A stretch of DNA of 64,000 nt from an uncultured Ignisphaera sp. (GTDB lineage: Archaea > Thermoproteota > Thermoprotei_A > Sulfolobales > Ignisphaeraceae), in contig CALJEI010000006.1 of the NCBI GenBank assembly GCA_938074605.1, positions 62,001 through 126,000 on the forward strand. Reading direction: 5' to 3'. Numbering within the stretch: position 1 is the stretch's first letter; the number at the start of each line of letters is the position of its first letter. Positions 9,627 to 18,539 of this stretch are shown here, piece by piece. Position numbers and translations under genes: made by a program. The notes under the pieces were generated by a model that was given only the letters and a program-made list of their open reading frames with translations, did no database searches and was not told the origin of the DNA.

Positions 9627-10214
9627 ATGAATAACCCAGATGCTCAAACTGATTCTATCTGTATAGCGTCAGAATGCTGTATGGATCTAAGATCATTAAC
9701 GAGAATTATAGACTCTTTAACAAAGATTATAGCAGGGTTACAATCCCTAAAATGCCTCTCACGTGAATCCCTAAATAAAATGGTGGATAAGATAACTCTA
9801 TCTAAACGTGCAGTATTAAATGCGATCAGTAGTCTTGAAGGTGTAATAAGGAGTGATTCATCCAACTCTATAGATGAATACAAACTGAATTCGCTATTAA
9901 ATATAGCCACTAGGCTTATTGAATGTAGAAATAGTATAGGTGAAATCATAGATGATGTAACCGAATTTAAATGTGGAGAGAAGCTACAGAATGAGTTGAC
10001 AATATTATACAGCTATATAGACACTATTCTCATTATCATACTTGCATTAGTATTATCAATAGCGAGTATAACTAAGATTGATCAAAAAATGAGTAAGAGA
10101 TTATCCTCTATTACAGCCTCAATGCTATTTGCATCGCTGACAAACATCTATGTAGAATCTGTACAAAAAACATTAAATAAATGCTTCTATAGGGGAATAA
10201 GAATATTAAAATAA
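9627..10214 (+). CDS. Hypothetical helical protein with a membrane segment
   Basis: 195 residues, no family recognised. It is almost entirely helical, with a cysteine-containing N-terminus (CIASECC), an amphipathic coiled-coil-like stretch (about 25-120), one clear membrane helix (about 128-147, TILIIILALVLSIASI) and a possible second weak one. A basic C-terminus follows. It is followed after 34 bases by the YkgJ-like gene on the same strand, so the two may form an operon. The ATG at 9627 sits downstream of an AT-rich TATA-like stretch near 9568. Confidence 0.6.
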   Translation: MNNPDAQTDSICIASECCMDLRSLTRIIDSLTKIIAGLQSLKCLSRESLNKMVDKITLSKRAVLNAISSLEGVIRSDSSNSIDEYKLNSLLNIATRLIECRNSIGEIIDDVTEFKCGEKLQNELTILYSYIDTILIIILALVLSIASITKIDQKMSKRLSSITASMLFASLTNIYVESVQKTLNKCFYRGIRILK

Positions 10215-10248
10215 GACCCATCTATATATAGGTGTATGTGATGTAGAG

Positions 10249-10845
10249 ATGAATTCCAATGACATTCACTATTTAACTAAAAAAGCTTTGAAGGGGGATA
10301 TTGAAAAGGCAAAGATTATTCTAAGATACTTATCTAAGTATAAGGTTAGTACAGCAAATATTTCATCATATTTAATTGTGTTCCAGATAGTTATGAACCT
10401 TTTAGATATTTCAGAGGAATGTAGGTTATGTGGCGGAAAGTGTTGTAAAGAAGGAGGCTACATACCTATATACCAATTCGATATAGATGATCTCAGTAGC
10501 GTATTGGATAGTAATGCACTGAAACAATTTGTTGTTGAAATTGATGGAAGCTACTATCTTTCAAGGCCTTGTCCTTTTTTAAAGGATTGGATGTGTAGTA
10601 TCAATGCAGTTAAGCCTTATGCATGTCTTTCATACCCATTTGCCTCAGAAGAAGTTCAGATTAGCATATTTACTAGATATTCTAGCTATGTATATCCCCA
10701 GCCAGTTATCCCATACTATTGTAGGGCGGGCTTCAAGGCATGGGGTATAATTGTGCAAGTGATAGATAGATTTAGTAATGAAAAGGGTAGAGCCCCTAAA
10801 CCTATAGAGCTTCTTGAGGTTCTATATAGATTCCTCCATAGTTAA
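10249..10845 (+). CDS. YkgJ-type cysteine-cluster protein (zinc or Fe-S)
   Basis: 198 residues. A helical N-terminal part is followed by the cysteine pattern of the YkgJ/UPF0153 family: CRLCGGKCCKEGGYIPI (about 62-78), then RPCPFL, WMCSINAVKPYACLSYPF (about 121-138). The conserved cysteines probably bind a metal cluster. The biochemical role of the family is poorly known; some members are called Fe-S oxidoreductases without proof. It lies just downstream of the hypothetical helical protein and is convergent with a membrane glycoprotein gene. Confidence 0.85.
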   Translation: MNSNDIHYLTKKALKGDIEKAKIILRYLSKYKVSTANISSYLIVFQIVMNLLDISEECRLCGGKCCKEGGYIPIYQFDIDDLSSVLDSNALKQFVVEIDGSYYLSRPCPFLKDWMCSINAVKPYACLSYPFASEEVQISIFTRYSSYVYPQPVIPYYCRAGFKAWGIIVQVIDRFSNEKGRAPKPIELLEVLYRFLHS

Positions 10846-10849
10846 GAGT

Positions 10850-11260
10850 CTATTTCTTTCTTTCAAGCTTAACTGCAGGTTTTTCTATTTTACTTTTTCT
10901 GACCTCCTCCCTTTTTGTTTTATATCCAAGTACATACCCTATACCTAAAGCTAATACTGCAACAGTTATTATAAGAGTGATTGTAAGATTGGGATCTACA
11001 CCCCAGTTTAGTGTTACAACTTGTATAGAGGTATATGTCTGGAAGATATATGACGTAACAATAGTTGTAGTGTAGCTTGTTATAGTTACTGTAGTTATAG
11101 TAGCTTCACTTGTATTTGTGTTGGTTGTATTTGTAACTATAGGGGTATTAGCTATAGATGTATAGTTTGATGCTAAAGAAGCATAGATAGTGTTATCTGT
11201 AGCTAGCGCTACAATTATTATAGCCGCCACTATTGCTAATGTTACGAAGCTCTTCATCAC
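10850..11260 (-). CDS. Thr/Ser-rich cell-surface protein with C-terminal anchor
   Basis: 136 residues. An N-terminal signal peptide (about 3-27) is followed by a threonine-rich, sequon-rich ectodomain (about 30-85, many NTT/NTS), one membrane helix (about 93-113, LTITLIITVAVLALGIGYVL) and a very basic cytoplasmic tail (KTKREEVRKSK...). This is the architecture of a small glycosylated surface protein anchored in the archaeal membrane. No specific family recognised. It ends 5 bases from the convergent YkgJ-like gene. Confidence 0.75.
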   Translation of the reverse strand: MMKSFVTLAIVAAIIIVALATDNTIYASLASNYTSIANTPIVTNTTNTNTSEATITTVTITSYTTTIVTSYIFQTYTSIQVVTLNWGVDPNLTITLIITVAVLALGIGYVLGYKTKREEVRKSKIEKPAVKLERKK

Positions 11261-11333
11261 CTAACGCACCTGTACATCAAGACTCTCTGGCAGTATATAA
11301 AAATTTACTGTTATATTAGAGCTTTTTCTTAGC

Positions 11334-11771
11334 TCAATATTCTATTACTTTATCCTGTGTTATAAGAAGGGAGTGTCTTACAAGTAGAATACCTCTTAGC
11401 ATACGAATGCTATTTAGAAATTCTTTAATTCTCTGGCTATCTCCTTTAACTGCTATTACAAGCATACAAATATGTTCATCTAAATGTATATGCATACCTG
11501 AGATTATAACATCCCTAAAGGCATGTTGAATGACGGTGAGCTTCTCATCAATATCATCTACACTATGGTTGTATAGAATTGAAATGGAGCCTACAACTTC
11601 CTTTGACGAAACCCATTTATTTTCAATAATAAAGAGTCTCAATGCCTCTTGAATTAATTTAGATCTATTCTTAATGCCACTATCTAGCATAATTCTATCT
11701 AACTCTGCTATAAGCTCTTTCTGAATGTATACACCAAACTTAATACCTGTACCCTTTTCCACATCTAACAT
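11334..11771 (-). CDS. nikR: NikR-type nickel-responsive regulator
   Basis: About 145 residues from the ATG at 11771; an in-frame GTG at 11783 is an alternative but GATGTGGT fits as ribosome binding site for the ATG. An N-terminal ribbon-helix-helix DNA-binding domain (about 10-50, KNRSKLIQEALRLF) joins a C-terminal ACT-like domain. Nickel ligands of E. coli NikR are all matched: His83 in the IQH motif, His94 and His96 in MHIHLDEH, and Cys102. Metal binding is therefore expected. It lies 83 bases downstream of a CDF metal transporter gene on the same strand, which suggests that it controls metal export or import. Confidence 0.88.
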   Translation of the reverse strand: MLDVEKGTGIKFGVYIQKELIAELDRIMLDSGIKNRSKLIQEALRLFIIENKWVSSKEVVGSISILYNHSVDDIDEKLTVIQHAFRDVIISGMHIHLDEHICMLVIAVKGDSQRIKEFLNSIRMLRGILLVRHSLLITQDKVIEY

Positions 11772-11854
11772 AATTATAACCACATCTACTGCTAATATTA
11801 TACCAAACTGTTATTATATTACAACAATTTATTTGCTTAACGTCTAGAGATGTA

Positions 11855-12796
11855 TTAGGTATACGATCTATTTGTAGCTCTATACTGTTTTCTTACCTTT
11901 TTTGTAGCTCTTTGTGGATAGAAGACTACATCTACATGGTATATCAGTTCACTTATTTCTTTACATACCTCCATTATCTTTAGCCGTAGTTTATGTGCTC
12001 TTAGTATTGTTGTAGATGGATCTATAAAACATTGTATTCTAACTATATAAAACGAACCAGCTTTCCTTAAATCAATATGCTTCACCTTTAACTCTTCAAT
12101 CTCATTAAGTGCTGTGAGAATTCTATACTTTAGCTCAAGGTTTGTATCTAACCCTATGAATGATTTAAATGAGTCTAGAAATAGATTTGATATACTATGA
12201 AAGACAAAGAATAGTATGAATATAATTGTAAGTAACTCAATGGCTATACTTCTAGTAAACGCAGTTATAATTATACCTATTGTTGTGGTAAGTGATGCAA
12301 TAACATCTATTAGAGCGTGTGTATATTCAGCTTTTATTAATTCCATGCCTAGCCTCTTATATTCCTTATAAAGCACTCTAAATGAAATCCACGTGAGTAC
12401 TGTACCAATGGATGTAGCTATAGCTAATAGAGGATTAGTTGTAGTAACTTCTGCAGCATACTGACTTACTATAACATTGTTTACATAATCTACAAAATTA
12501 TACATATAGAATATAAAGATTGTTGAGGCTATTATGAATACAAGTATATTCTCGAAATAGAAGATACTCCACGGAAATCTTCTATATACTCGAGATGTAA
12601 GGTAGAGCGATAATACAGCTGTGAATTCAAGAATACCATCTATAGCCCAGTGTACAATATCTGTATAGAGTATGAACGATGATGAGAGTAGTGCGAATGT
12701 TAATTCAATAGAGAATCCAGTGAGTGAGAGTAGTAACACCTTCATAACTGCTCTATAGGCATCACGGAGTTTTACGACAATACCCTTTGTACTCAT
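11855..12796 (-). CDS. Cation diffusion facilitator (CDF) metal transporter
   Basis: 313 residues with six predicted membrane helices in the first 210 and a C-terminal cytoplasmic metal-binding-like domain (about 215-300, ending HVDVVFYP). The transport site residues appear as His49/Asp53 in helix 2 (DIVHWAID) and His160/Asp164 in helix 5 (THALID), the HxxxD/HxxxD pattern common in zinc-type CDF proteins. It should export a divalent metal by proton antiport. The neighbouring NikR-type regulator suggests nickel or a related metal, but the site chemistry looks zinc-like, so the ion is undecided. Confidence 0.85.
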   Translation of the reverse strand: MSTKGIVVKLRDAYRAVMKVLLLSLTGFSIELTFALLSSSFILYTDIVHWAIDGILEFTAVLSLYLTSRVYRRFPWSIFYFENILVFIIASTIFIFYMYNFVDYVNNVIVSQYAAEVTTTNPLLAIATSIGTVLTWISFRVLYKEYKRLGMELIKAEYTHALIDVIASLTTTIGIIITAFTRSIAIELLTIIFILFFVFHSISNLFLDSFKSFIGLDTNLELKYRILTALNEIEELKVKHIDLRKAGSFYIVRIQCFIDPSTTILRAHKLRLKIMEVCKEISELIYHVDVVFYPQRATKKVRKQYRATNRSYT

Positions 12797-13249
12797 TTAG
12801 ATCACCAACAGATAGCTATTGCCGTTTAATAGATTGGGAACATCACTTAGTTGGATTAAGCAAAAGACTCCTATAGCATATAGTTTAGTATATGGAATTT
12901 ATAAGGATTTATGGTATTGTAAGCTCTTAATAGTGGTCATTAGGATAACTCTCATCTATTCTATACATTCTATAAATGTTTATGTTAGAAAACTGTTCTA
13001 TATGGTGATTACTTGTGCTGGTTATCTAAACTCTATCTATTTGTTAGCCTACAGCTAAGAGGTATTGTAATTTAAACATTTGGTAAATTATCTGTAAAAT
13101 GTAGAGTATTTAGAAGGATCTAACTTATTTTACTAAAATAGAGAATAGAAGTAGCAAGCTTTCATCAAGAATATGGTATTAAGATGAATTCAAGAGGTTG
13201 GAGGTACTTAATTGAGCTAATTGTTATTTCTAAGCAATTGAGATGTGAA
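12797..13249. other. 453-base gap with no convincing gene
   Basis: AT-rich spacer between the divergently placed CDF gene and the end of the amidohydrolase gene. A 79-codon plus-strand frame at 12819-13058 has no recognisable domain, no ribosome binding site and hydrophobic low-information composition, so I do not call it. No RNA gene or C/D boxes were seen. Confidence 0.5.
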
Positions 13250-14380
13250 TTACAATAAAAACTTCATATATTTATCTACCTCATCCAATGACCATACTAT
13301 ATTGCCCTTCACTGTAGTGAGGTCTACATAACTTTCGTGAATGATTAGAGGTAGTATCTGCTTATTATTATAAAGACCATATTTTAGTCTTCTAATGTCA
13401 AATACTACTATATCAGCTTCTCTACCAGTTTCTATGGTGCCAGCATTGATATTCATTATGCTGTAGCTTCCCTGTGTAGCTAAATGCATGGCCTGCTCCA
13501 TCTCGATATTAGTATTGCTATATCTATAGAGGGCAACTATGGATGCAATGTCTTTAAGTATATTTGAGGAGCCTCTATATGCAAAAGTTTCAGTACCAAT
13601 GCCTATTACAACATTTCTTTCTAAGATGGTTTTTATTGGAGGGATACCATTAATACTAAATAATGCATCGCTATAGGGACATATAACAACTTTAGGTTTG
13701 TAGTATACTATAGACTCTAGCTCCCATGAGCTTACCCAATTTATGTGGGAGAGCACTACTCTATTTGATAGAAGGCCATTCTTTACAAGATATTCTATGG
13801 GGAAAAACCCCTTTCTACGCTTAAATTTTAAAGTTTCTTCAACAGTTCTTGATACTGATATCTGTATATCAAAATTTTTGTTTAACAAATTCTTTATACA
13901 GCCCTCTAACATCTCTTCATTAACTTCTAGTAGATTTTCTATGCTTACTATAGGTGAATATAAATCATACGATATATCTTTATCTGGAAACTCGCATCTA
14001 CCATCCTTTATTATTGGACCTGCTCTAACCCTCAATCCAATATTCTTTGCAGCTTCTACAATTATACTATACTCACTATCTATACTTTGGAATGCCGCAA
14101 TTCCATTGGAGGCCATATTTATTATAGCTATGGCTATGGCTTTACGTGGATCAAGACTATCTAGATATTTTAGTATTGAGGCTACATGTATATGTGCATT
14201 TCCAAATGCAGGTGCTGCCACTTTTTCTCTACAATCAATTTTATCATGACTATAATATCCATAACAGCTACCTACACACACAATCCTTCCTCCATCTATA
14301 ACTATATCAGCATCCTCTACCATCCTTAAGGGGACATAGGAGGGGATCACATATCTACATCTACTTAATGTTAGATACAT
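13250..14380 (-). CDS. Amidohydrolase (ATZ/TRZ-like) with eroded active site
   Basis: 376 residues. The fold is that of the cytosine/guanine/SAH-deaminase branch of the amidohydrolases: N-terminal beta domain, APAFGNAHIHV with both metal histidines (H63, H65), SHINW (His212), CPYS, and a C-terminal GREADIVVFD. Two expected catalytic spots are altered. Where the family has HLAET this protein has SVSRT (about 175-179), so a metal histidine and the catalytic glutamate are missing. The GTD motif is GTE (Glu264). It may have lost deaminase activity or have another substrate. No obvious operon partner. Confidence 0.8.
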   Translation of the reverse strand: MYLTLSRCRYVIPSYVPLRMVEDADIVIDGGRIVCVGSCYGYYSHDKIDCREKVAAPAFGNAHIHVASILKYLDSLDPRKAIAIAIINMASNGIAAFQSIDSEYSIIVEAAKNIGLRVRAGPIIKDGRCEFPDKDISYDLYSPIVSIENLLEVNEEMLEGCIKNLLNKNFDIQISVSRTVEETLKFKRRKGFFPIEYLVKNGLLSNRVVLSHINWVSSWELESIVYYKPKVVICPYSDALFSINGIPPIKTILERNVVIGIGTETFAYRGSSNILKDIASIVALYRYSNTNIEMEQAMHLATQGSYSIMNINAGTIETGREADIVVFDIRRLKYGLYNNKQILPLIIHESYVDLTTVKGNIVWSLDEVDKYMKFLL

Positions 14381-14456
14381 TCCTATCAGCTTATATCCTG
14401 TCTACATCTAAATAAAGATAATATATGTATATCTAAATCGGGTGTGGATTAAAGTC

Positions 14457-14996
14457 ATGTCACTTAAAATACAATATCTTTCTAAAAAAATGTTGAAAGA
14501 TATATTAAAGAGCATTGAATCTAGGATTGAGGTAAATGTAGTCTTTATAGATACCTTAAAACAGTTTGAAGAGGCCAAATTAGCTTCTAATAGAAACTTT
14601 AGTATTATAGTTTTTAATGCAATTCCAATGCTGTTTAGAGTAAATGAGTATGAAATATACATACCGACACTCTATGCCTTAAATTACTTCTATAATACAA
14701 GGGGTGTATATATACTTCCCACGGTGGTTGTTGATGAAGGGGCCGTTAAACCACTACTTAGAGGAGCTGACGTCATGATCCCTGGTATTAGAAAGGTTAT
14801 AACTAATTTTTCCAAGGGACAGTTAGTTAGCGTAATGCACCCCTCTGAAAAATATTTTATAGTGGTAGGTATGGCATTGATGGACTCTATAGGTATAGTG
14901 CCAAATGCTAAGGGGAAGTGTATAGCGAATATATCTCATCTAGAAGACAATATATGGAAGACGTCGTTACAACTTGTAAAATCTTTATCTAAATAA
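14457..14996 (+). CDS. PUA-domain RNA-binding protein (MCT-1/Tma20-like)
   Basis: About 179 residues from the ATG at 14457; an ATG five codons upstream is also open. The N-terminal half resembles the pre-PUA domain of archaeal MCT-1/Tma20 homologues, and the C-terminal half (about 95-170) is a PUA domain with VDEGAVKPLLRGADVMIPGI and a later HPSEKYFIVVG. Eukaryotic relatives act in translation initiation and ribosome recycling. The archaeal role is inferred from fold only. It overlaps the convergent THUMP-domain gene by 8 bases. Confidence 0.82.
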   Translation: MSLKIQYLSKKMLKDILKSIESRIEVNVVFIDTLKQFEEAKLASNRNFSIIVFNAIPMLFRVNEYEIYIPTLYALNYFYNTRGVYILPTVVVDEGAVKPLLRGADVMIPGIRKVITNFSKGQLVSVMHPSEKYFIVVGMALMDSIGIVPNAKGKCIANISHLEDNIWKTSLQLVKSLSK

Positions 14997-15534
14997 CTCT
15001 TTTAATTCTAAATAGCTCTGCGTCAGCTCTTCTATAGAGGGTTAGACCGGCAATGTCCTGTATCACTTCAATTCTAAAAATATATTCATAGTTATGAAAG
15101 TCTACTTCAGCAATATTTAGAGATTCAATAATATTACCAATATATCTTAGAAGTGATGAACATGAATCTATGTACCAGCCTCTCTTTCTACAGATACCAA
15201 CAGTCTTGATAGGTTTACTAGCCGTTGTGAGAAGCAGTAGTTCTATAGAAGCTTTAGCAATCTCCTCATATGATGCTTTACATACTCTCTGAATAGGAAT
15301 AGCCCAGTAGCCTCTTACATATCTGGAGGTAACAACCCTAGCTAAATGAAATGGATCTACAGGATCGGATGATAATACAACGGAAATACCACTATTTTCT
15401 AACGGTATACAAGATATATTGATATAGTGCAGAAGAAAAGCATTCTCGACATCACTACACAATAATTTCTCTAAACCAACATCAGTAGTTATAATAAGTT
15501 TCAAATTTTCAGTACTTCTAATACCAATCACCAT
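14989..15534 (-). CDS. THUMP-domain protein (predicted RNA-binding)
   Basis: 181 residues. The arrangement looks like the archaeal stand-alone THUMP proteins (COG1818 type): an N-terminal alpha/beta segment (LIITTDVGLEKLLCSDV), then the THUMP core (about 70-170). The last segment ends IAGLTLYRRADAELFRIKRVI. THUMP domains bind tRNA in modification enzymes; no catalytic domain is fused here, so it may be a partner of a tRNA-modifying enzyme, as the Tan1-type proteins are. GTGATG just before the ATG can act as ribosome binding site. Confidence 0.7.
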   Translation of the reverse strand: MVIGIRSTENLKLIITTDVGLEKLLCSDVENAFLLHYINISCIPLENSGISVVLSSDPVDPFHLARVVTSRYVRGYWAIPIQRVCKASYEEIAKASIELLLLTTASKPIKTVGICRKRGWYIDSCSSLLRYIGNIIESLNIAEVDFHNYEYIFRIEVIQDIAGLTLYRRADAELFRIKRVI

Positions 15535-15642
15535 TCATCACGCTCGTACCTCATCATACAAAAGTAGAAGAAATTAAACAAAATTTATAACTCCTAATAT
15601 ATAGTATCTTCTGTAGCTAATAAAAAACTTTATCAATATAAT

Positions 15643-15727
15643 GCGGGGGTGCCCGAGCTGGGTCAAAGGGGGCGGGCTTAAGACCCGCTGGCATAGGCCT
15701 GCGTGGGTTCAAATCCCACCCCCCGCA
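15643..15727 (+). tRNA. tRNA-Leu(TAA)
   Basis: 85 nt. Acceptor stem GCGGGGG pairs with CCCCCGC, discriminator A. The anticodon loop CTTAAGA between GCGGG and CCCGC gives anticodon TAA. A long variable arm (class II) and the T-arm GTGGG-TTCAAAT-CCCAC are clear. CCA is not encoded and no intron is present. The gene marks the left edge of the accessory island. Confidence 0.97.
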
Positions 15728-16987
15728 CTAATTATTAGTTATAAGTACTTGGATACCGTTTAATCTTGTTAGTAAGAGTTGTAACGAAGCCTGGCAAGGG
15801 CTTGGAAACTATTTTTGTCTAGTGATAGGTTTGTAGATCAATATAAATTGTTTTAATAACTATGGGATTATACTTTAATTATGTTGAGAAGTAGTGTATA
15901 AATTTTAAACTTATTATATCTATTGATGACCATTATACTTAAGAAGTTCTTGGCTAAAAGAAGCCTACAAAAAACTAGGGGTTAGCTATACACACCCACG
16001 AGACTAATTAAAAAAGTTATTATTCTTATAATATTTTTAAGGAAAATCTATAGACTCTATCTAAATCTAATCTTTAGAGCCCTAAGTGATAATAGATGTT
16101 TTGCTCCAAGTCATTTAAGACTCAACTCACTCATAGATGGAAGCTTTATGCTGGTAGACTTTGACAGTTACCCATAAGGTTCTCTAATTCACTATTTTGG
16201 TTATGGGATATTCAGCTACGTTGACTTTACGTGTTCCCGTCATGCTTTACATAGTCTTTCTTGGGATCAATTTTTGCTGAGTTAATGTATTTCGGTTTTG
16301 TTATCGGATTTTTGCAACTTTAGGACTGACTGTAGGTGCAAAGGTCGCAACTCATGTTATGTGAAGTGATCGGCACTTTTTACTTTTTAAGAGGAGGATA
16401 TCGTTTCTAAAAGTCTTATCCATCATAGCTTTTTCGTTCTAGCCTAGCGTAACGAAAGTTTATGCTAGGCCTTTCTTTTTTCATGGAAGGACCTTCGCTT
16501 TGAAACAAGAGTAGTTAAAATGTTTTTCAGTGATGGATAAGGGGATCAAGATGTATTGATATTTACTTCAATGGCTTCGTTTTCTTTTCAAAGGTAAGCA
16601 ATGAAGTTGCTTTTTAGACGAAACTACTAGGAAAATATACCTTGGCCATAATTTGCTTCTCTCTTCATTTATGTTTGACCAAAAAGCCCCAGTTAGAAGG
16701 CTGAAAATGCTTAGCTGCATGTTTGAATATTTTTCATATTCTCATGGCTTATTACAAGCTTCAAAGGATTTTGGGCTTTTATTAACCTATCCTATTTTCA
16801 CATTATGTGTAAACACTTAAGTACTACCTAACATACCTAAGGGATCTGCTGCATGTTAAAAGCATGTAGCTGTGGATATCTGAGGTAGAGGTCTTAGATT
16901 TTTAGGGAATTCGATTCTTATGTTAATTTATAATGAAATGAATTAAGATTAACCATCTACACGGTGTAGTAGATAGCTACTATAAGA
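15728..16987. other. 1.26-kb decayed region, left part of the accessory island
   Basis: No intact gene. Reverse-strand translations show protein-like stretches broken by stops and frameshifts. One lies around 16150-16400 (for example TGTRKVNVAEYPITKIVN and, after a stop, RTLWVTVKVYQHKASIYE). Another lies around 16560-16790 (including MQLSIFSLLTGAFWSN and onward for about 50 codons). They look like eroded genes, possibly of a mobile element, but I could not name a family. A 7-bp stem-loop lies at 16442-16470. Confidence 0.6.
16442..16470. repeat. Stem-loop (GCCTAGC/GCTAGGC) followed by T-rich stretch
   Basis: Perfect 7-bp inverted repeat, arms 16442-16448 and 16464-16470, loop 15 nt, followed on the plus strand by CTTTCTTTTTT. 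It could be a relic transcription terminator or a mobile-element end inside decayed DNA. Confidence 0.45.
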
Positions 16988-17266
16988 TCACAACAATAGT
17001 TCAGCTAAAATCCCTAGTATTTGATCTTTTCCTTCCACCTTTTTGAATACAGCTTTTCCGGTTCTGTAGAGACGAATAGAAAGACCATTGTAAGTTAGAT
17101 CGAAAATTATTCCAGCAATACTTCTTTCAACCTTTGCCTTTTTAAGTATTTTTGTTATGGTTTCATCTTTTTTTCTGGGTTTGAAGTTAACTATGATGTT
17201 CTTTTCCTCGCCGCACGCTACCTCTATTCCTGCTATATATTCCTCTAGACTTGAATTTGCAATCAT
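16988..17266 (-). CDS. Small protein related to the ThiF-like C-terminal domain (92 aa)
   Basis: 92 residues, no family name recognised. Its ATG overlaps the sufS stop by four bases (17263-17266), so it is translationally coupled to the cysteine desulfurase. Its second half (about 45-90: AGIIFDLTYNGLSIRLYRTGKAVFKK...) has the same pattern as the last ~55 residues of the E1-like protein encoded upstream (AIVFECCDGVEISLFKNGRVLLKN...). Both share hydrophobic-x-Gly-x-x-Ile-x-Leu-x-x-x-Gly spacing. The shared fold and operon suggest a sulfur-transfer accessory role; that is inference. Confidence 0.7.
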   Translation of the reverse strand: MIANSSLEEYIAGIEVACGEEKNIIVNFKPRKKDETITKILKKAKVERSIAGIIFDLTYNGLSIRLYRTGKAVFKKVEGKDQILGILAELLL

Positions 17267-18501
17267 AGGATTTGCCCTATCTCTTTTAGGACTTCAACAA
17301 AGCGATCCACTTCTTCCTGAGTATTATAAATGTAAAAGCTAGCTCTCACAGATGATGTAATTCCAAGTCTTTGATGGAGGGGTTGAGCGCAATGGAAGCC
17401 ACTTCTAACCATTATTCCATACTCATCGAGAAACAGTGCTATCTCATGAGAATCAGCACCCTTAACATTAAACGATATTATTCCACATCTAGTTGACGGA
17501 TCTTTAGGACCATAAACTATGACTTTTTCGCATTCCTGCATGCGTTTAAGGGCATATTCTGTTAGGGCGCGTTCATGAGCTTTAACATTTTCCATCCCTA
17601 ATACCTTTAAATACTTTATAGCAGCCATTAAACCTATACCACCACTTATGTTAGGCGTGCCAGCCTCAAACTTCCACGGAAGATCACTCCATGAAATTAA
17701 ACATCGTCTCGTAGTAATGTCAAAGAACACTTCATGAATCATTCCGCCACCTCCGTGAAATGGCTCCATTTTCTCAAGAAGTTCGCGTTTACCATATAAG
17801 ACTCCTATGCCCGTAGGTGCAAGCATTTTGTGTCCAGAAAAGGCAAGAAAATCAACATCTAAATCCTTAACATCTACTGGTAGGTGAGGAACAGATTGGG
17901 CGCCATCCACTAGGACAAGCGCTCCGTAATCGTGAGCTATTTTCACGATATGCTTAATGTTGTTAATTACTCCTGTAACGTTTGAAACGTGAGTTATACA
18001 CACAATCTTAGTTTTTCTAGAAATCATTTCTTCGAAGGCTTCATAGTTTAGGGTACCGTCATAATTCGCATCAATATATTTTACCTTGAACCCCCTTATT
18101 TTTGAAAGGATTTCCCATGGAACGATGTTGCTATGGTGTTCCATAAGCGATAATAAGACCTCGTCTTCACTTTTCAAGTTGCTAAGACCCCATGAGTATG
18201 CAACGAGGTTTATAGCTTCTGTTGCACCTCTAGTGAAGATTATTTCTTCCATACCATCAGCGTTTATGAAACTTGCAACCTTTCGGTGGGCCTCTTCATA
18301 GAGCTCTGTAGCTTCTCGAGAAAGCGTGTGTACAGCTCTGTGAACGTTTGCGTTGTGCTTTTCATAAAACTCCTTAATAGCCTTGATCACTTGTCTTGGC
18401 TTTTGGGTTGTGGCCGCATTATCGAAATATACTAGGGGGTGGCCGTTAATCTTGCGTTTTAGTATTGGAAAATCTTCCCTTATAAGGTGGGGGTTAAACA
18501 A
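17263..18501 (-). CDS. sufS: Cysteine desulfurase, SufS/CsdA group II
   Basis: 412 residues, a typical full length. It releases sulfur from cysteine as an enzyme persulfide for Fe-S cluster or thio-modification pathways. Visible motifs are YFDNAATTQKP at the N-terminus, EHHSNIVPW, VDGAQSVPH, FSGHKMLAPTG with the PLP lysine, and RSGFHCAQPLH with the catalytic cysteine near the C-terminus. The last pattern, with a compact loop, marks group II (SufS-like) rather than NifS/IscS. It is flanked upstream by the E1-like gene and overlaps the 92-residue gene downstream. It is in a small operon surrounded by degenerate DNA, consistent with horizontal acquisition. Confidence 0.95.
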   Translation of the reverse strand: MFNPHLIREDFPILKRKINGHPLVYFDNAATTQKPRQVIKAIKEFYEKHNANVHRAVHTLSREATELYEEAHRKVASFINADGMEEIIFTRGATEAINLVAYSWGLSNLKSEDEVLLSLMEHHSNIVPWEILSKIRGFKVKYIDANYDGTLNYEAFEEMISRKTKIVCITHVSNVTGVINNIKHIVKIAHDYGALVLVDGAQSVPHLPVDVKDLDVDFLAFSGHKMLAPTGIGVLYGKRELLEKMEPFHGGGGMIHEVFFDITTRRCLISWSDLPWKFEAGTPNISGGIGLMAAIKYLKVLGMENVKAHERALTEYALKRMQECEKVIVYGPKDPSTRCGIISFNVKGADSHEIALFLDEYGIMVRSGFHCAQPLHQRLGITSSVRASFYIYNTQEEVDRFVEVLKEIGQIL

Positions 18502-18539
18502 AACAATTCACCTTAAAAGCTATTTCAGAAACACACATG

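Noticed and set aside
9580-9660. Possible C/D-box sRNA (ATGATGT, CTGT, GATGAA, CTGA)
   Set aside because: Second guide would be 16-17 nt, box C' is poor, and it overlaps the start of a coding gene.
12819-13058. 79-codon plus-strand ORF
   Set aside because: No ribosome binding site, no recognisable fold, low-information hydrophobic composition.
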